Source of the DNA: an uncultured Acidimicrobiia bacterium | GTDB taxonomy: Bacteria > Actinomycetota > Acidimicrobiia > Spongiisociales > Spongiisociaceae | Direction: 5' to 3' | Length of the DNA: 13,857 nt | Assembly (NCBI GenBank): GCA_937900165.1 | Contig: CALCCX010000292.1 | Location: 1-13,857, forward strand | Shown here: piece after piece, positions 1-7,772 of the stretch | Numbering within the stretch: the first letter of the stretch is position 1 | How the letters are laid out: each line of letters starts with the position of its first letter | Made by a program: the position numbers and the translations under genes | Notes under the pieces: generated by a model | Databases searched by the model: none | What the model was told of the DNA's origin: nothing | The model's input: the letters and a program-made list of their open reading frames with translations, nothing else

Positions 1-1
1 A

Positions 2-211
2 GTTCCCTTCAGCCAATTGCTCGGCAGCCGATCCCGTTCGGTGATCGATAGCCTGGCCAGGAAGCTACCAGGTCCGCAGATCACGAACGCAGAACCTCAC
101 CTCCGCAGCGACTCCTGGATCGCCGCGACCGCCACAGCCCACGATCTACCAATAGTCACTCAGGGCGCCGACTTCGATAACCTGCCCGGTGTCCGCGTCA
201 TCACGATCTGA
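2..211 (+). CDS. PIN-domain ribonuclease toxin (VapC-like), 5' truncated by the window edge
   Basis: The reading frame is open from base 2 to a TGA at 209-211 and gives the last 69 residues of a protein whose start lies outside the window. The visible part matches the C-terminal half of a PIN domain: an Asp-led helix (DSWIAATATA) followed by a strand and the TQGADFDNLPG motif. These carry the third and fourth acidic metal-binding positions of VapC-type ribonucleases. VapC proteins cleave RNA and are normally held by a VapB antitoxin encoded just upstream, which would be off-window. The gene ends 66 bases before the nucleotidase start, in the same frame. The family call rests on motif recognition only. 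Confidence 0.7.
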   Translation, partial: VPFSQLLGSRSRSVIDSLARKLPGPQITNAEPHLRSDSWIAATATAHDLPIVTQGADFDNLPGVRVITI

Positions 212-277
212 CTGCCGACGGGCAACGAATCGCATACGGCGACACCGAACGTCCATCCGGCGGATAGCATCCGGCAG

Positions 278-1699
278 GTGAGCAAACACGAGAAACACGA
301 CACAGCCAACCATCGGCACATCTACACCAACCGCACTTTGAACCTGCGTTCGATAGACGCAATCGGCCATGACCTCCACTACACCCTGGTTCGTTACACA
401 ACCCGCGAGTGGGAGCGGCGGGCATACCACCACGCCAAGCTTCAGGTCGCAGACCGAGGTTGGCCAGTCGATGATCTGGAATTCGATCCGACGCTGGTGA
501 TCCAGGGTCTGACCATCGACTTGGAGCTTGGCAACCTTCTCAAAGTCACCCGCTTCGGCTATGTGATCCGCGCCCAACACGGCACTCGCCCGCTCGAACA
601 TCGACAGATGCGCAAAACCTACAGCAGCGCGGAAGTCGATCTGGCCGAGGACCGTTGGCTGTTTCTCAACACGATGTTCAGTATGTCAGAAGCCATCCTC
701 TTTGCTCAGGTGGTTGACCTGGCCGACCAGGGGGCCATCCCAGAGGTGGTCGGCTATGAAGACCTCTACTGGATCGTCCGCAGCGCCCTTGACGCCGCCC
801 ATCTGGAAGGCACCCTCAAGGCCGAGATTCTCGCCGACCCTGACCGCTTCATCGAACCCGATCCCGCTGTCGTCACCACCCTGCGGGACCAGCGGGCGGC
901 CGGCAAGAAGCTCCTCCTCATAACCAACTCGGAGTGGGAGTACGCATCGCAGATCATGCAGATCACCTTCGATCCGCACATGGGCGACGGCGAGACCTGG
1001 CGTGACCTGTTCGACGTTGTGATCGTCTCGGCCGCCAAACCTGGCTTCTTCCTTGGCAAGAATCGCCTTCATGAGATCGTGGACCTCGATCGTGCTCTAC
1101 TGCGTCCACACTTTGAGGGAATCAAGCCCGGCGGTGTCTATTTCGGTGGTAACGCCCACGATGTCGAGCAAAGCCTCGGACTGTCAGGCGACCAGATCCT
1201 CTACGTTGGCGATCACCTGTTCGGAGATGTCCTCGTATCAAAGGCCACTCTTCGCTGGCGCACCGCCCTGATAATCCATGAGTTGGAGGACGAGGTCTCG
1301 GCCCTGGAGAAATTCGCCCCGCGGGAAAAGAAGCTAGCCGCACTGATGGTTCGCAAGGAAGAACTGGAAGCCAGACAGGCCGACCTGCGGCTCACTCAGC
1401 TACGGGCAAGATCGAACAAGAAGACCGACGTGTCCGATTTGGAGGCTGACCTGACCGGCCTGCGGGATGAGATCTCAACGCTCGATACCCAAATCGCACC
1501 GCTGGCCATTGAGTCCGGGAATCTCGTCAACAAACACTGGGGCCCACTGATGCGAGCCGGCGCCGACAAAAGCCTGTTCGCCCGCCAAGTCGAGCGACAC
1601 GCTGACGTATACACGTCCAGAGTTTCCAACTTTGGAGCGGTCACGCCGTTCGCCTATCTCAGGGCCTTCCGCAGCCCCCTGCCGCACGAAGACGACTGA
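278..1699 (+). CDS. HAD-superfamily 5'-nucleotidase, cN-II-like (HAD-IG family)
   Basis: This 473-residue cytosolic protein resembles purine 5'-nucleotidases, which dephosphorylate IMP/GMP-type nucleotides. The start is GTG 278: it is the only plausible start after the in-frame stop at 209-211, and the conserved TNRTLNLRSIDAIG segment follows directly. There is no strong Shine-Dalgarno. HAD motif I is at residues 32-36 (DLHYT), motif II at 214-219 (LITNSE), the motif III lysine at 254 (AAKPGFF) and motif IV at 311-317 (GDHLFGD), so Asp312 and Asp317 are kept. A charged, coiled-coil-like segment (about 340-405) precedes the usual C-terminal tail. The second motif I aspartate of the family (DMDYT) is His34 here (GAC to CAC), so catalysis may be lost or altered. 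Length matches the family. The family call is firm; activity is uncertain. Confidence 0.88.
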   Translation: MSKHEKHDTANHRHIYTNRTLNLRSIDAIGHDLHYTLVRYTTREWERRAYHHAKLQVADRGWPVDDLEFDPTLVIQGLTIDLELGNLLKVTRFGYVIRAQHGTRPLEHRQMRKTYSSAEVDLAEDRWLFLNTMFSMSEAILFAQVVDLADQGAIPEVVGYEDLYWIVRSALDAAHLEGTLKAEILADPDRFIEPDPAVVTTLRDQRAAGKKLLLITNSEWEYASQIMQITFDPHMGDGETWRDLFDVVIVSAAKPGFFLGKNRLHEIVDLDRALLRPHFEGIKPGGVYFGGNAHDVEQSLGLSGDQILYVGDHLFGDVLVSKATLRWRTALIIHELEDEVSALEKFAPREKKLAALMVRKEELEARQADLRLTQLRARSNKKTDVSDLEADLTGLRDEISTLDTQIAPLAIESGNLVNKHWGPLMRAGADKSLFARQVERHADVYTSRVSNFGAVTPFAYLRAFRSPLPHEDD

Positions 1700-1722
1700 C
1701 ACATCCTGATCAGGCCCAAACC

Positions 1723-1753
1723 AAAAGGGGCCCGACCGAAGCGGGGCTCCTTG
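1723..1753. terminator. Rho-independent terminator between convergent genes
   Basis: AAGGGGCCC (1725-1733) pairs with GGGCTCCTT (1744-1752), with one G-U pair and a loop of about 10 bases. Read on the minus strand, the right arm runs straight into TTTT, which suits the nuclease gene ending at 1776. The plus-strand side has only a weak T-run, so termination of the nucleotidase mRNA there is less certain. Confidence 0.65.
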
Positions 1754-1775
1754 TTGGGTTCAGTTACCAGGGCAG

Positions 1776-3626
1776 CTATTCACCGTCGTCGTGATCCTTT
1801 GCGTCGTGATTATGTCCATCGTGGTCATGGTCGCCGTGTCCGAGGTCGAGGCCGATCAACAGCGGATCATGGTCAGAGCTGCGATACGGTCCAGGTGCAA
1901 CAGTCGTCGGATCGAACCAATCCAAGAAGCGTGGTTCGTCTGCGTTGATGTGCCAGAACTCCACCTCCTCAACTCCGTCCGCCAACCCATCCGTCGCGAA
2001 GGCGTTCTCGAGCGTGCCTCGCCCGATAAACGGCGCAGCGAAAGAGGCGAAGAAGTTGAACGAGTACGGATTGTCCACGTACCCGTCCACCAGGTTCTCC
2101 AACCCGCCGCCGAGCGTGACGATCGGATCCTCCTTCGCATACGAGTTGAAGTCACCGATCACCAGCACGTCCGGATCGCCCGTAGAAGCGATGAGTTCGT
2201 CGACGAATTCGAGCACTCGCTCCGCCTGGGCAACTCTCGTGGCGTTGTAGGCGGCCTGGCCGTCACCCTGGTCGAGGTCATCGCCGGTTGCCGAACTCGA
2301 GCCCTTCGACTTGAGGTGGTTGACCATCACGGTGAACACGTCACCATCTACCGAGAACGTCTGGGCCACCGGGGGTCGCCCGACGCCTGATGTCGGATCA
2401 TCGGGGTCACGCAGGCGGTCGAACACGTCGTCCTGGATCGTGACCGGACCACCGATGGCATCGACCTTGTCGTTTCGGTAGATGATCTCGTTGCGGATCG
2501 GGTAGCCGTTGTAATAGTCGAGTTCACCCATCCATGACCAGACGTCTGCACCTTCCGCGGCGTTCAATGCCGCCAACAAGGTCAGGATCGGCGTGCTGTC
2601 GCACGGCGTGCCGTCGTCGCCATCTCCGCAGGACGCCGGATTCTCCAACTCTTGGAGACCAACGATGTCAGCACCCATCAAACGGATGGCCGATACCAAC
2701 TTGTCGGTCTGGACGTCGAGCGACTCCTGGGTTGCTGCACCTCGGCCACCGAGCGTCGTCCAATAGTTCAATACGTTGAAAGATGCGACGACTACGTCGC
2801 CGTCAATCCGTGGGGGCCTTGGGCGTTTATTGGCGTTGGCAAAACGCACGTCGTCTTGCGGCTGCAACCGATATTGCCCGAACGAGAAATTGATCGCACC
2901 CGTCAGGTTGTTGGTGATGTCACCGAGCCGCAGAGTGCCCACTCTGTTGAGATGTGGGACCTCGTCTGGATTCGAGAAGCGGGAGCCATCATCGAGGAGG
3001 ATCGAGCGGGCGATCCCGTCAAGCGCCATCGCGTGCATCTCGGGCGAACCCGCCGGGAATTCATTGGTCGGCTGCTCGACAACACCACCGTCTGACAGCC
3101 ACACCTCGCCGAACCTGGCCAGGTTGAACGTGTCGGTCACCGTCAAACGGCCGGGGAACCGCACGAGCATGCCTTCGTATTGCTCCGGGTTCTCGTTGAA
3201 TGTCCGTGGATCGATTTGGGTCGGCCGGATACGGGCTCGTCCAATGGTCTGGATATCGGTGATGTCTCCGAGTTGGGTATCTCCGAAGAACTCGCTGACC
3301 GTACCTGTCACTCGCAGGCGATCACCGACCGAGACATCCCAGCCCCAGGTGTCCTGGTGGAAGACGAATATGCCGTCGGAGGTCGACGGGTCACCATCGC
3401 CGCGGCGATCCTGTAGGAAAAACCCCCGGATCTCCTCGGTCAGCTGCAGATCGACCGTGACAACCCCTTCAGTCGTAACTTCCTCGTCTACGAGCGGGCT
3501 GGCGTCGCCATCACCCTGAATCTCGTAGATAGGTGTGTAGTCGACTTCATCATCGGCGGTTGCCACCCCTGGCAAGAGCGCCACCACCATCCCGATGGCC
3601 GTGCTGAGCGCAACGATGCGTCTCAT
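1776..3626 (-). CDS. Secreted ExeM/NucH-family extracellular endonuclease
   Basis: This 616-residue exported nuclease probably degrades extracellular DNA. ATG 3626 is chosen because GGAGG lies 4 bases upstream and a signal peptide follows at once (MRRIVALSTAIGMVVALLPG, cleavage near ATA-DD). The frame could extend to 3707 but that leader adds no recognisable sequence. An OB-fold-like region (about 40-130) typical of this family precedes an endonuclease/exonuclease/phosphatase domain: FNVLN 283-287, LQELEN with catalytic Glu326, NHLKSK 436-441 (His), GDFN 491-494 (Asp, Asn) and SSDHDP near 583-588 (Asp, His). All key residues are present. The last 22 residues are a His/Asp-rich tail, possibly metal-binding. 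It converges with the nucleotidase, and the SLH-protein gene lies 102 bases upstream on the same strand. Family call secure. Confidence 0.92.
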   Translation of the reverse strand: MRRIVALSTAIGMVVALLPGVATADDEVDYTPIYEIQGDGDASPLVDEEVTTEGVVTVDLQLTEEIRGFFLQDRRGDGDPSTSDGIFVFHQDTWGWDVSVGDRLRVTGTVSEFFGDTQLGDITDIQTIGRARIRPTQIDPRTFNENPEQYEGMLVRFPGRLTVTDTFNLARFGEVWLSDGGVVEQPTNEFPAGSPEMHAMALDGIARSILLDDGSRFSNPDEVPHLNRVGTLRLGDITNNLTGAINFSFGQYRLQPQDDVRFANANKRPRPPRIDGDVVVASFNVLNYWTTLGGRGAATQESLDVQTDKLVSAIRLMGADIVGLQELENPASCGDGDDGTPCDSTPILTLLAALNAAEGADVWSWMGELDYYNGYPIRNEIIYRNDKVDAIGGPVTIQDDVFDRLRDPDDPTSGVGRPPVAQTFSVDGDVFTVMVNHLKSKGSSSATGDDLDQGDGQAAYNATRVAQAERVLEFVDELIASTGDPDVLVIGDFNSYAKEDPIVTLGGGLENLVDGYVDNPYSFNFFASFAAPFIGRGTLENAFATDGLADGVEEVEFWHINADEPRFLDWFDPTTVAPGPYRSSDHDPLLIGLDLGHGDHDHDGHNHDAKDHDDGE

Positions 3627-3636
3627 ATACCCTCCA
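3627..3636 (-). promoter_or_regulatory. Ribosome binding site of the nuclease gene
   Basis: On the minus strand GGAGGGTAT precedes ATG 3626. This strong Shine-Dalgarno decides the start in favour of the signal-peptide methionine over the longer frame. Confidence 0.7.
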
Positions 3637-3654
3637 AACTCTGACTTACCGTTC

Positions 3655-3684
3655 AGCCTACGAGCCGAAATCGAAAAACGGCAA
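3655..3684 (-). promoter_or_regulatory. Candidate sigma70-type promoter for the nuclease gene
   Basis: On the minus strand TTGCCG (3679-3684) and TAGGCT (3655-3660) are separated by 18 bases. Each keeps only the better-conserved positions of the consensus. The predicted leader would be about 20-30 bases and contains the GGAGG site. This is a weak match, offered because the gap has no better candidate. Confidence 0.3.
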
Positions 3685-3728
3685 GCCAAAGCGACATTTC
3701 GTGCCACGGACCGCGCGAATCGGCGGAA

Positions 3729-5048
3729 TCAGCTTGCTGCCAAGGCCCTGTAGAGGAAGGCCGCCATCTGTCCTCTCGTCACCGGCTCGTCGGGACAAAA
3801 CACACCATCTCCACAACCCAGCGTCACCGCGGCAGCCGCCAAGGCGTCAATGTTTGCCTCATGTACCGACCCGTCATCGTCGCCGAACCGGTTGCCGGAG
3901 TCTGGCGGCAGTCCAATCGCCCTGACCAGGAAGGAGGCCATCTGTGCTCTCGTGACCGAGTCGCCTGGGCAGAACAAACCGTCTTCGCATCCAAGCGTCA
4001 CCCCTGCTTTGGCAAGCGCATTGATGTTCGCCTCGTGCACCGACCCGTCATCGTCAGAGAACCAGTCGGTTGCCTCGGTCGGGAAATCCATCGCCCGGAC
4101 GAGGAGCGAAGCCATCTGGGCGCGAGTCACCGGATCGTCTGGGCAGTAGCGGGCGTCGTCACATCCCCCGGTGATGCCCTGATCTCGCAGCCAGGCAATC
4201 TCCGTCGCGAAGAGGTGAGACGCCCCAACGTCTGCGAACGGTCCTGGTGAGATCTCGGTCCCTGGGAAGTCCGTCGTCACGAGAACGTCGTCGACCCAGA
4301 TGCGCTGGGTTTGAGTGGCACCCGGCATGTAGTTGACGAACATAACCTCGTTGATGCGCAGGTCGGTCGTGTCGCGCCACCTCATGTTCTGCACGTCGAT
4401 CTTGAGCTGGCCGTCGAACCACAGGGATTGGGAGCCGTCTGCTTGTCCCGGCGTCCCGGCGTCGACATAGACGATCACTTCGTGCCATTGCCCCGGAATC
4501 AGATCGAGCGCCGGAGTCTGCTGTTGAAAGACGTTGCCGTAGCAGCAGTTCATGTCGGGAAAATATGTGTAGAACATGAACGGCAGCAGGGCCGGGTTGC
4601 CATACTCGTGAAAGGGGTCGACAGTGGTCACGAAGAAGTCTGTCCCGTCTGGCACGATCCCGGCCTGGCCGTGCGAGCTCCACTTGTTGTTGATGTTGTT
4701 GCCGGCGACTGACGCAAAATGCAAACCGTTGCCGTCACCCCGCAGGTTCGAGAACCCTTCCTCGAACATGACGTAGAAGCGGAAGTAGATCTCGTCGTAG
4801 CCGGGCATGAACCACTTGTTGATCTCGCCGAACCCGTTCTCGGGAGTGATTGCACCCTCGAGGGCGTAGGTGCCGGATCGCACCCGAGCCGGATCAGACG
4901 TGACCCGATAACGATCAGCCGCAACCTCGTCCCAGGCCGAAAGGTCACCTGACTCGAAGTCGTCCTCGAACACCACCGTGTCCTGCGCGACTGCCGAACC
5001 GGCTGCCACAACCACACCAAACAGAACCAATACCAGAAGTCTTCTCAC
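3729..5048 (-). CDS. Secreted polysaccharide-lyase-like protein with three C-terminal SLH domains
   Basis: This 439-residue protein is exported and probably bound to the cell wall or S-layer. GTG 5048 is taken as start because the signal peptide begins there (VRRLLVLVLFGVVVAAGSA, cleavage near AVA-QD). GTG 5054 is equally possible, and the longer frame to 5216 would overlap the ATPase gene. Residues about 27-262 resemble the concanavalin-like fold of heparin/polysaccharide lyases (FEDDFESGDLSAW at the front, WFMPGYDEIYFRFYV in the core). I cannot assign catalytic residues, so it may only bind glycans. Three SLH domains follow at about 271-318, 329-379 and 387-437. Each has a Cys pair six residues apart just before the VTRAQMA/VTRGQMA helix, suggesting one disulfide per repeat. 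SLH coding repeats are visible in DNA, e.g. 3851-3880 versus 4025-4054, 174 bases apart. Confidence 0.82.
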   Translation of the reverse strand: MRRLLVLVLFGVVVAAGSAVAQDTVVFEDDFESGDLSAWDEVAADRYRVTSDPARVRSGTYALEGAITPENGFGEINKWFMPGYDEIYFRFYVMFEEGFSNLRGDGNGLHFASVAGNNINNKWSSHGQAGIVPDGTDFFVTTVDPFHEYGNPALLPFMFYTYFPDMNCCYGNVFQQQTPALDLIPGQWHEVIVYVDAGTPGQADGSQSLWFDGQLKIDVQNMRWRDTTDLRINEVMFVNYMPGATQTQRIWVDDVLVTTDFPGTEISPGPFADVGASHLFATEIAWLRDQGITGGCDDARYCPDDPVTRAQMASLLVRAMDFPTEATDWFSDDDGSVHEANINALAKAGVTLGCEDGLFCPGDSVTRAQMASFLVRAIGLPPDSGNRFGDDDGSVHEANIDALAAAAVTLGCGDGVFCPDEPVTRGQMAAFLYRALAAS

Positions 5049-5137
5049 ACCCACCAATCGAACATCGGCCCCCAAGACGTTTACTTGAAGTGGGTGAAAG
5101 CGAGAGTTGGTTGTGAGGCTCCGGCAATCAGGCCCGC

Positions 5138-6310
5138 TCAAACGAACCGACGGCGGACGAACTCGTCGAACATCGGAACAGTGAAGGCGATGACCCCATA
5201 ACGTGGCGAGTAGCACAGGCCACGCTTGATGAGCGCGTCACGAATAGGGCCGACCTGAGTAGTTGTCTTCCCCATTGCGCCGGCCACGTCGCCCGAACCA
5301 AACGGTCCTGCGCCCAATGACGCCATCGCGATGAGATACGCACGCTCGCCGTTGGGGGCACGATCGATCCGCACTCGGAAAAACCCTGTGTCGAGCCGAT
5401 CAATGGCAACGGGGATCGCTGCCTCGACGTCGGACTCGCTGATCGTGTCTGGTCCTGGTGCCAAGTCCCAGGCTTGTTTGCCGAACTCTTGGAGGAAGTA
5501 GGGGTATCCCTCCGCTGCGCCGACTGCACGATCCAGGGCGTCTGGGTGCCATCGGATCCCCTCGGCCTCTGCGGGGGTCGCGAGCGCGGCATTCGCCTCG
5601 GCTGCCTCAAGACTGTCGAGTTCCGTAAAAGTGAACAAACGTTCTGCGTAGGACTTGGCTTCGCCGGCGAGCGCAGGGAGGGAGGGCAGCCCAGCTCCGG
5701 CGACCATGAACGGAAGTTGCTCCTGGCTGACGCGGTGCAGTCCCACGGTGAGTGCGGCGAGGTGTTCCCGCTCGAGATATTGGATCTCGTCAATGGTGAA
5801 TAGAACACCGACGCCACGGTCTCTGGCAAGTTCACCGACCTCGATGAAAAGCCCTGCGAGATCGTCGTCAAGGATGCCGGAGTCGGCGTGCCCTGGTACT
5901 GAGTCCAATCCCACTGTGACATCGCCGCCATCCGGAAGCTTCCAACGAATTTGGAAGGATTTGAGCACGCCGAAGGCTCTACGACCACGATCTGCCGGCC
6001 TCTGACCCGCAGAGAGGCGGAGGAGGGCCCTGCGGACCAGCATCGCCATGGCCTCCGGAAACCGAAGGTCATCGGTTGCTTCAATGTGTTGATGGACCCA
6101 GTCGTGGCCCTTGGCAATCTGAGCAAATTCGCGAAGCAGCACCGTCTTGCCGACGCCGCGGAGACCGATCAGCATGATGCTCCTGGCGAACCGGCCAAGC
6201 CCGAGTCGCTGGACGGCTATGTCGATGGCTTCGAGTTCGGCGTCGCGGCCAACCAAGGCGGGGGGTGGGCTGCCGGCACCGGGGCTGTAGGGGTTGCGGA
6301 CCTGATCCAT
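5138..6310 (-). CDS. AAA-family ATPase with C-terminal winged helix (ORC/Cdc6-like architecture)
   Basis: This 390-residue cytosolic P-loop ATPase has Walker A GLRGVGKT at 49-56, Walker B VLFTIDEIQYL with Asp174-Glu175, a sensor-like segment (FMVAGAGLPSL) near 201-211, and a C-terminal winged helix from about residue 310 (GSGDVAGAMGKTTTQVGPIRD) that probably contacts DNA. The VGRDAELEAID motif near residue 20 is typical of AAA_16-type proteins. The start could be GTG 6316 or ATG 6310; ATG is chosen because an extended -10 element lies 8 bases upstream, implying a leaderless mRNA, and no Shine-Dalgarno is present. The cellular role is unknown: homologs occur as stand-alone ATPases and in mobile regions. 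Neighbouring genes do not suggest a partner. Confidence 0.85.
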   Translation of the reverse strand: MDQVRNPYSPGAGSPPPALVGRDAELEAIDIAVQRLGLGRFARSIMLIGLRGVGKTVLLREFAQIAKGHDWVHQHIEATDDLRFPEAMAMLVRRALLRLSAGQRPADRGRRAFGVLKSFQIRWKLPDGGDVTVGLDSVPGHADSGILDDDLAGLFIEVGELARDRGVGVLFTIDEIQYLEREHLAALTVGLHRVSQEQLPFMVAGAGLPSLPALAGEAKSYAERLFTFTELDSLEAAEANAALATPAEAEGIRWHPDALDRAVGAAEGYPYFLQEFGKQAWDLAPGPDTISESDVEAAIPVAIDRLDTGFFRVRIDRAPNGERAYLIAMASLGAGPFGSGDVAGAMGKTTTQVGPIRDALIKRGLCYSPRYGVIAFTVPMFDEFVRRRFV

Positions 6311-6380
6311 TCCCACAGCTTATAACAACTTTTGGGACTTTTAACCGAATTTTGTATAAGCACCTAAACTTGCTATAACT
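6311..6380 (-). promoter_or_regulatory. AT-rich promoter/operator region of the ATPase gene
   Basis: On the minus strand TGTTATAAG (extended -10, hexamer 6319-6324) lies 8 bases before ATG 6310, the arrangement of a leaderless promoter. A perfect inverted repeat, GCTTATA (6318-6324) and TATAAGC (6355-6361), overlaps that hexamer. A related GCTATAAC occurs at 6372-6379. The stretch is strikingly AT-rich against its GC-rich flanks. Autorepression by the winged-helix ATPase is a possible but untested reading. Confidence 0.45.
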
Positions 6381-6411
6381 GGCATGTAGTCAGATCGTGG
6401 TTCGGGGCTTC

Positions 6412-6876
6412 TCAGCCTTCGGAGGCGGTGCGAGCTACGGCGCTCAGGATCTTGGCGTAGCCGGTGCATCGACAGAGGTTGCCTGACAGTCCGATCCGGA
6501 TGTCCTCTTGCGATGGGCTCGGATTGTGGTCGAGCAGGGCGCTCGCCGACATAATCATGCCAGGGGTGCAGAACCCGCACTGCACCCCGCCCTCCTCGAG
6601 AAGGTGCTTCTGCAAAGGGTGCAGTCCTTCGGCGGGCGTCACGCCTTCCACGGTGGTCACCGACTTGCCCTGCGCCTGCCACGCCAGGTATGAGCACGAA
6701 TTCACAGGTTGGCCGTCAAGCAACACCATGCACGCCCCGCATTCAGAGTCGTCGCAGCCTTCCTTGGTGCCGGTGAGTCCGATCTCGTCGCGGATCACGC
6801 TGAGCAGGTTGCGCCCCATATCGACATCGACAGGGTATTCGACCCCGTTGACCGTCAGTGTGAACGGCTCGCTCAT
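6412..6876 (-). CDS. Xanthine dehydrogenase-family 2Fe-2S subunit
   Basis: This 154-residue electron-transfer subunit of a molybdenum hydroxylase carries two [2Fe-2S] clusters. The N-terminal plant-ferredoxin-type cluster uses Cys41, Cys46, Cys49 and Cys61 (GCDDSECGACM). The C-terminal helical cluster uses Cys100, Cys103, Cys135 and Cys137 (QCGFCTPGM, GNLCRCTGY). All eight ligands are present and the length is normal. It passes electrons from the molybdenum site to the FAD subunit. ATG 6876 overlaps the FAD-subunit stop as ATGA, with GGAG about 8 bases upstream, so translation is coupled. It is the last gene of the operon. Confidence 0.95.
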   Translation of the reverse strand: MSEPFTLTVNGVEYPVDVDMGRNLLSVIRDEIGLTGTKEGCDDSECGACMVLLDGQPVNSCSYLAWQAQGKSVTTVEGVTPAEGLHPLQKHLLEEGGVQCGFCTPGMIMSASALLDHNPSPSQEDIRIGLSGNLCRCTGYAKILSAVARTASEG

Positions 6877-7772
6877 CTTGTGGCTCCTATGCCAATCGCC
6901 CGGTTGACGGGAACGCCGATCTCATCGCCGGAAGCTCTCCGAGCAGCGGCCTCTACGGCTCTGCCGGCCATGACCCCGACCATCTGCCGACGATACGTTT
7001 CGCTCGCCCGAAGGTCGCTGATCGGCGTCGCGACATCGGAGGCAGCCTCGGCGATGAGCGGAGCTGCGGCTTCCGGTGGGCGGCCGATCATGATCGTTCC
7101 GGCACCTTCCAATTCGATGATCGTGGGGGCCACGGCGGTCAGGGCCAGCGAACCGGCGGAGATGGTCCCGTCTTCGGCCAGGGTGACACTGGCGGCTGCG
7201 CCGGCCACCGCGATCTCCATCGCACGCCGATACTCCAGGCGCACATAGGCGCTCCCCGAGCGCGCCGGACGGGCAGGCAGGTCGATCGCAACACACAGCT
7301 CATCGGCAGACGCACTCGTCTGGCCAGGCCCGGTCCACAGGTCCGACAACTCAACTGTCCGCGATTCCCGCACAGATTGCAGCCTCGCCACCGCACCCAG
7401 GACCACCAGCGGTGCTCCTGTGTCCATGGCGGGAGAGGCGTTCATGACGTTGCCACCGATCGTCCCGACGTTTCGAGTGGAAGGTGACCCCACCAGGGCG
7501 GCCGCGTCGGCGAGGGCCGTGTAGCCGACCACGATCGTCGGATCAATCATCAGTCTGGCGTGGGTGACGGTGGCGCCGATTCGGATGCCACTGTCCGTCG
7601 ACTCGATCTGGGCCAGCTCTTCAAGTCGATCTATGGCCACCAAAGATGGCGGCAGGGGGGTCTTGCCGCTGCGGGCGCCGACAACCAGATCGGTACCTCC
7701 GGCAATGGGGCGGGCCCCGGCGGCCAGGGCGGTCAACGCCTCGTCGAGCGATCCGGCGATGGCGAAGGTCAC
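6873..7772 (-). CDS. Xanthine dehydrogenase-family FAD-binding subunit
   Basis: This 299-residue protein is the FAD-binding middle subunit of a molybdenum hydroxylase (CoxM/XdhB-like). The FAD pyrophosphate motif AGGTDLV is at 24-30 and the second signature TIGGN at 104-108, preceded by STRNVG. The C-terminal flavoprotein domain of this family follows (about 185-290), including YRRAMEIAVAGAA. Length is typical. GTG 7772 overlaps the large-subunit stop as GTGA, indicating translational coupling. It takes electrons from the 2Fe-2S subunit and hands them to NAD+ or another acceptor, which the sequence does not identify. Confidence 0.94.
   Translation of the reverse strand: MTFAIAGSLDEALTALAAGARPIAGGTDLVVGARSGKTPLPPSLVAIDRLEELAQIESTDSGIRIGATVTHARLMIDPTIVVGYTALADAAALVGSPSTRNVGTIGGNVMNASPAMDTGAPLVVLGAVARLQSVRESRTVELSDLWTGPGQTSASADELCVAIDLPARPARSGSAYVRLEYRRAMEIAVAGAAASVTLAEDGTISAGSLALTAVAPTIIELEGAGTIMIGRPPEAAAPLIAEAASDVATPISDLRASETYRRQMVGVMAGRAVEAAARRASGDEIGVPVNRAIGIGATR

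Noticed and set aside
2776..3519. 247-codon plus-strand frame inside the nuclease gene
   Set aside because: Ser/Pro/Arg-rich shadow; the minus frame carries all nuclease motifs.
3851..4054. Repeated sequence resembling a spaced repeat array
   Set aside because: The repeats are SLH domain codons 174 bases apart in one gene, not CRISPR.
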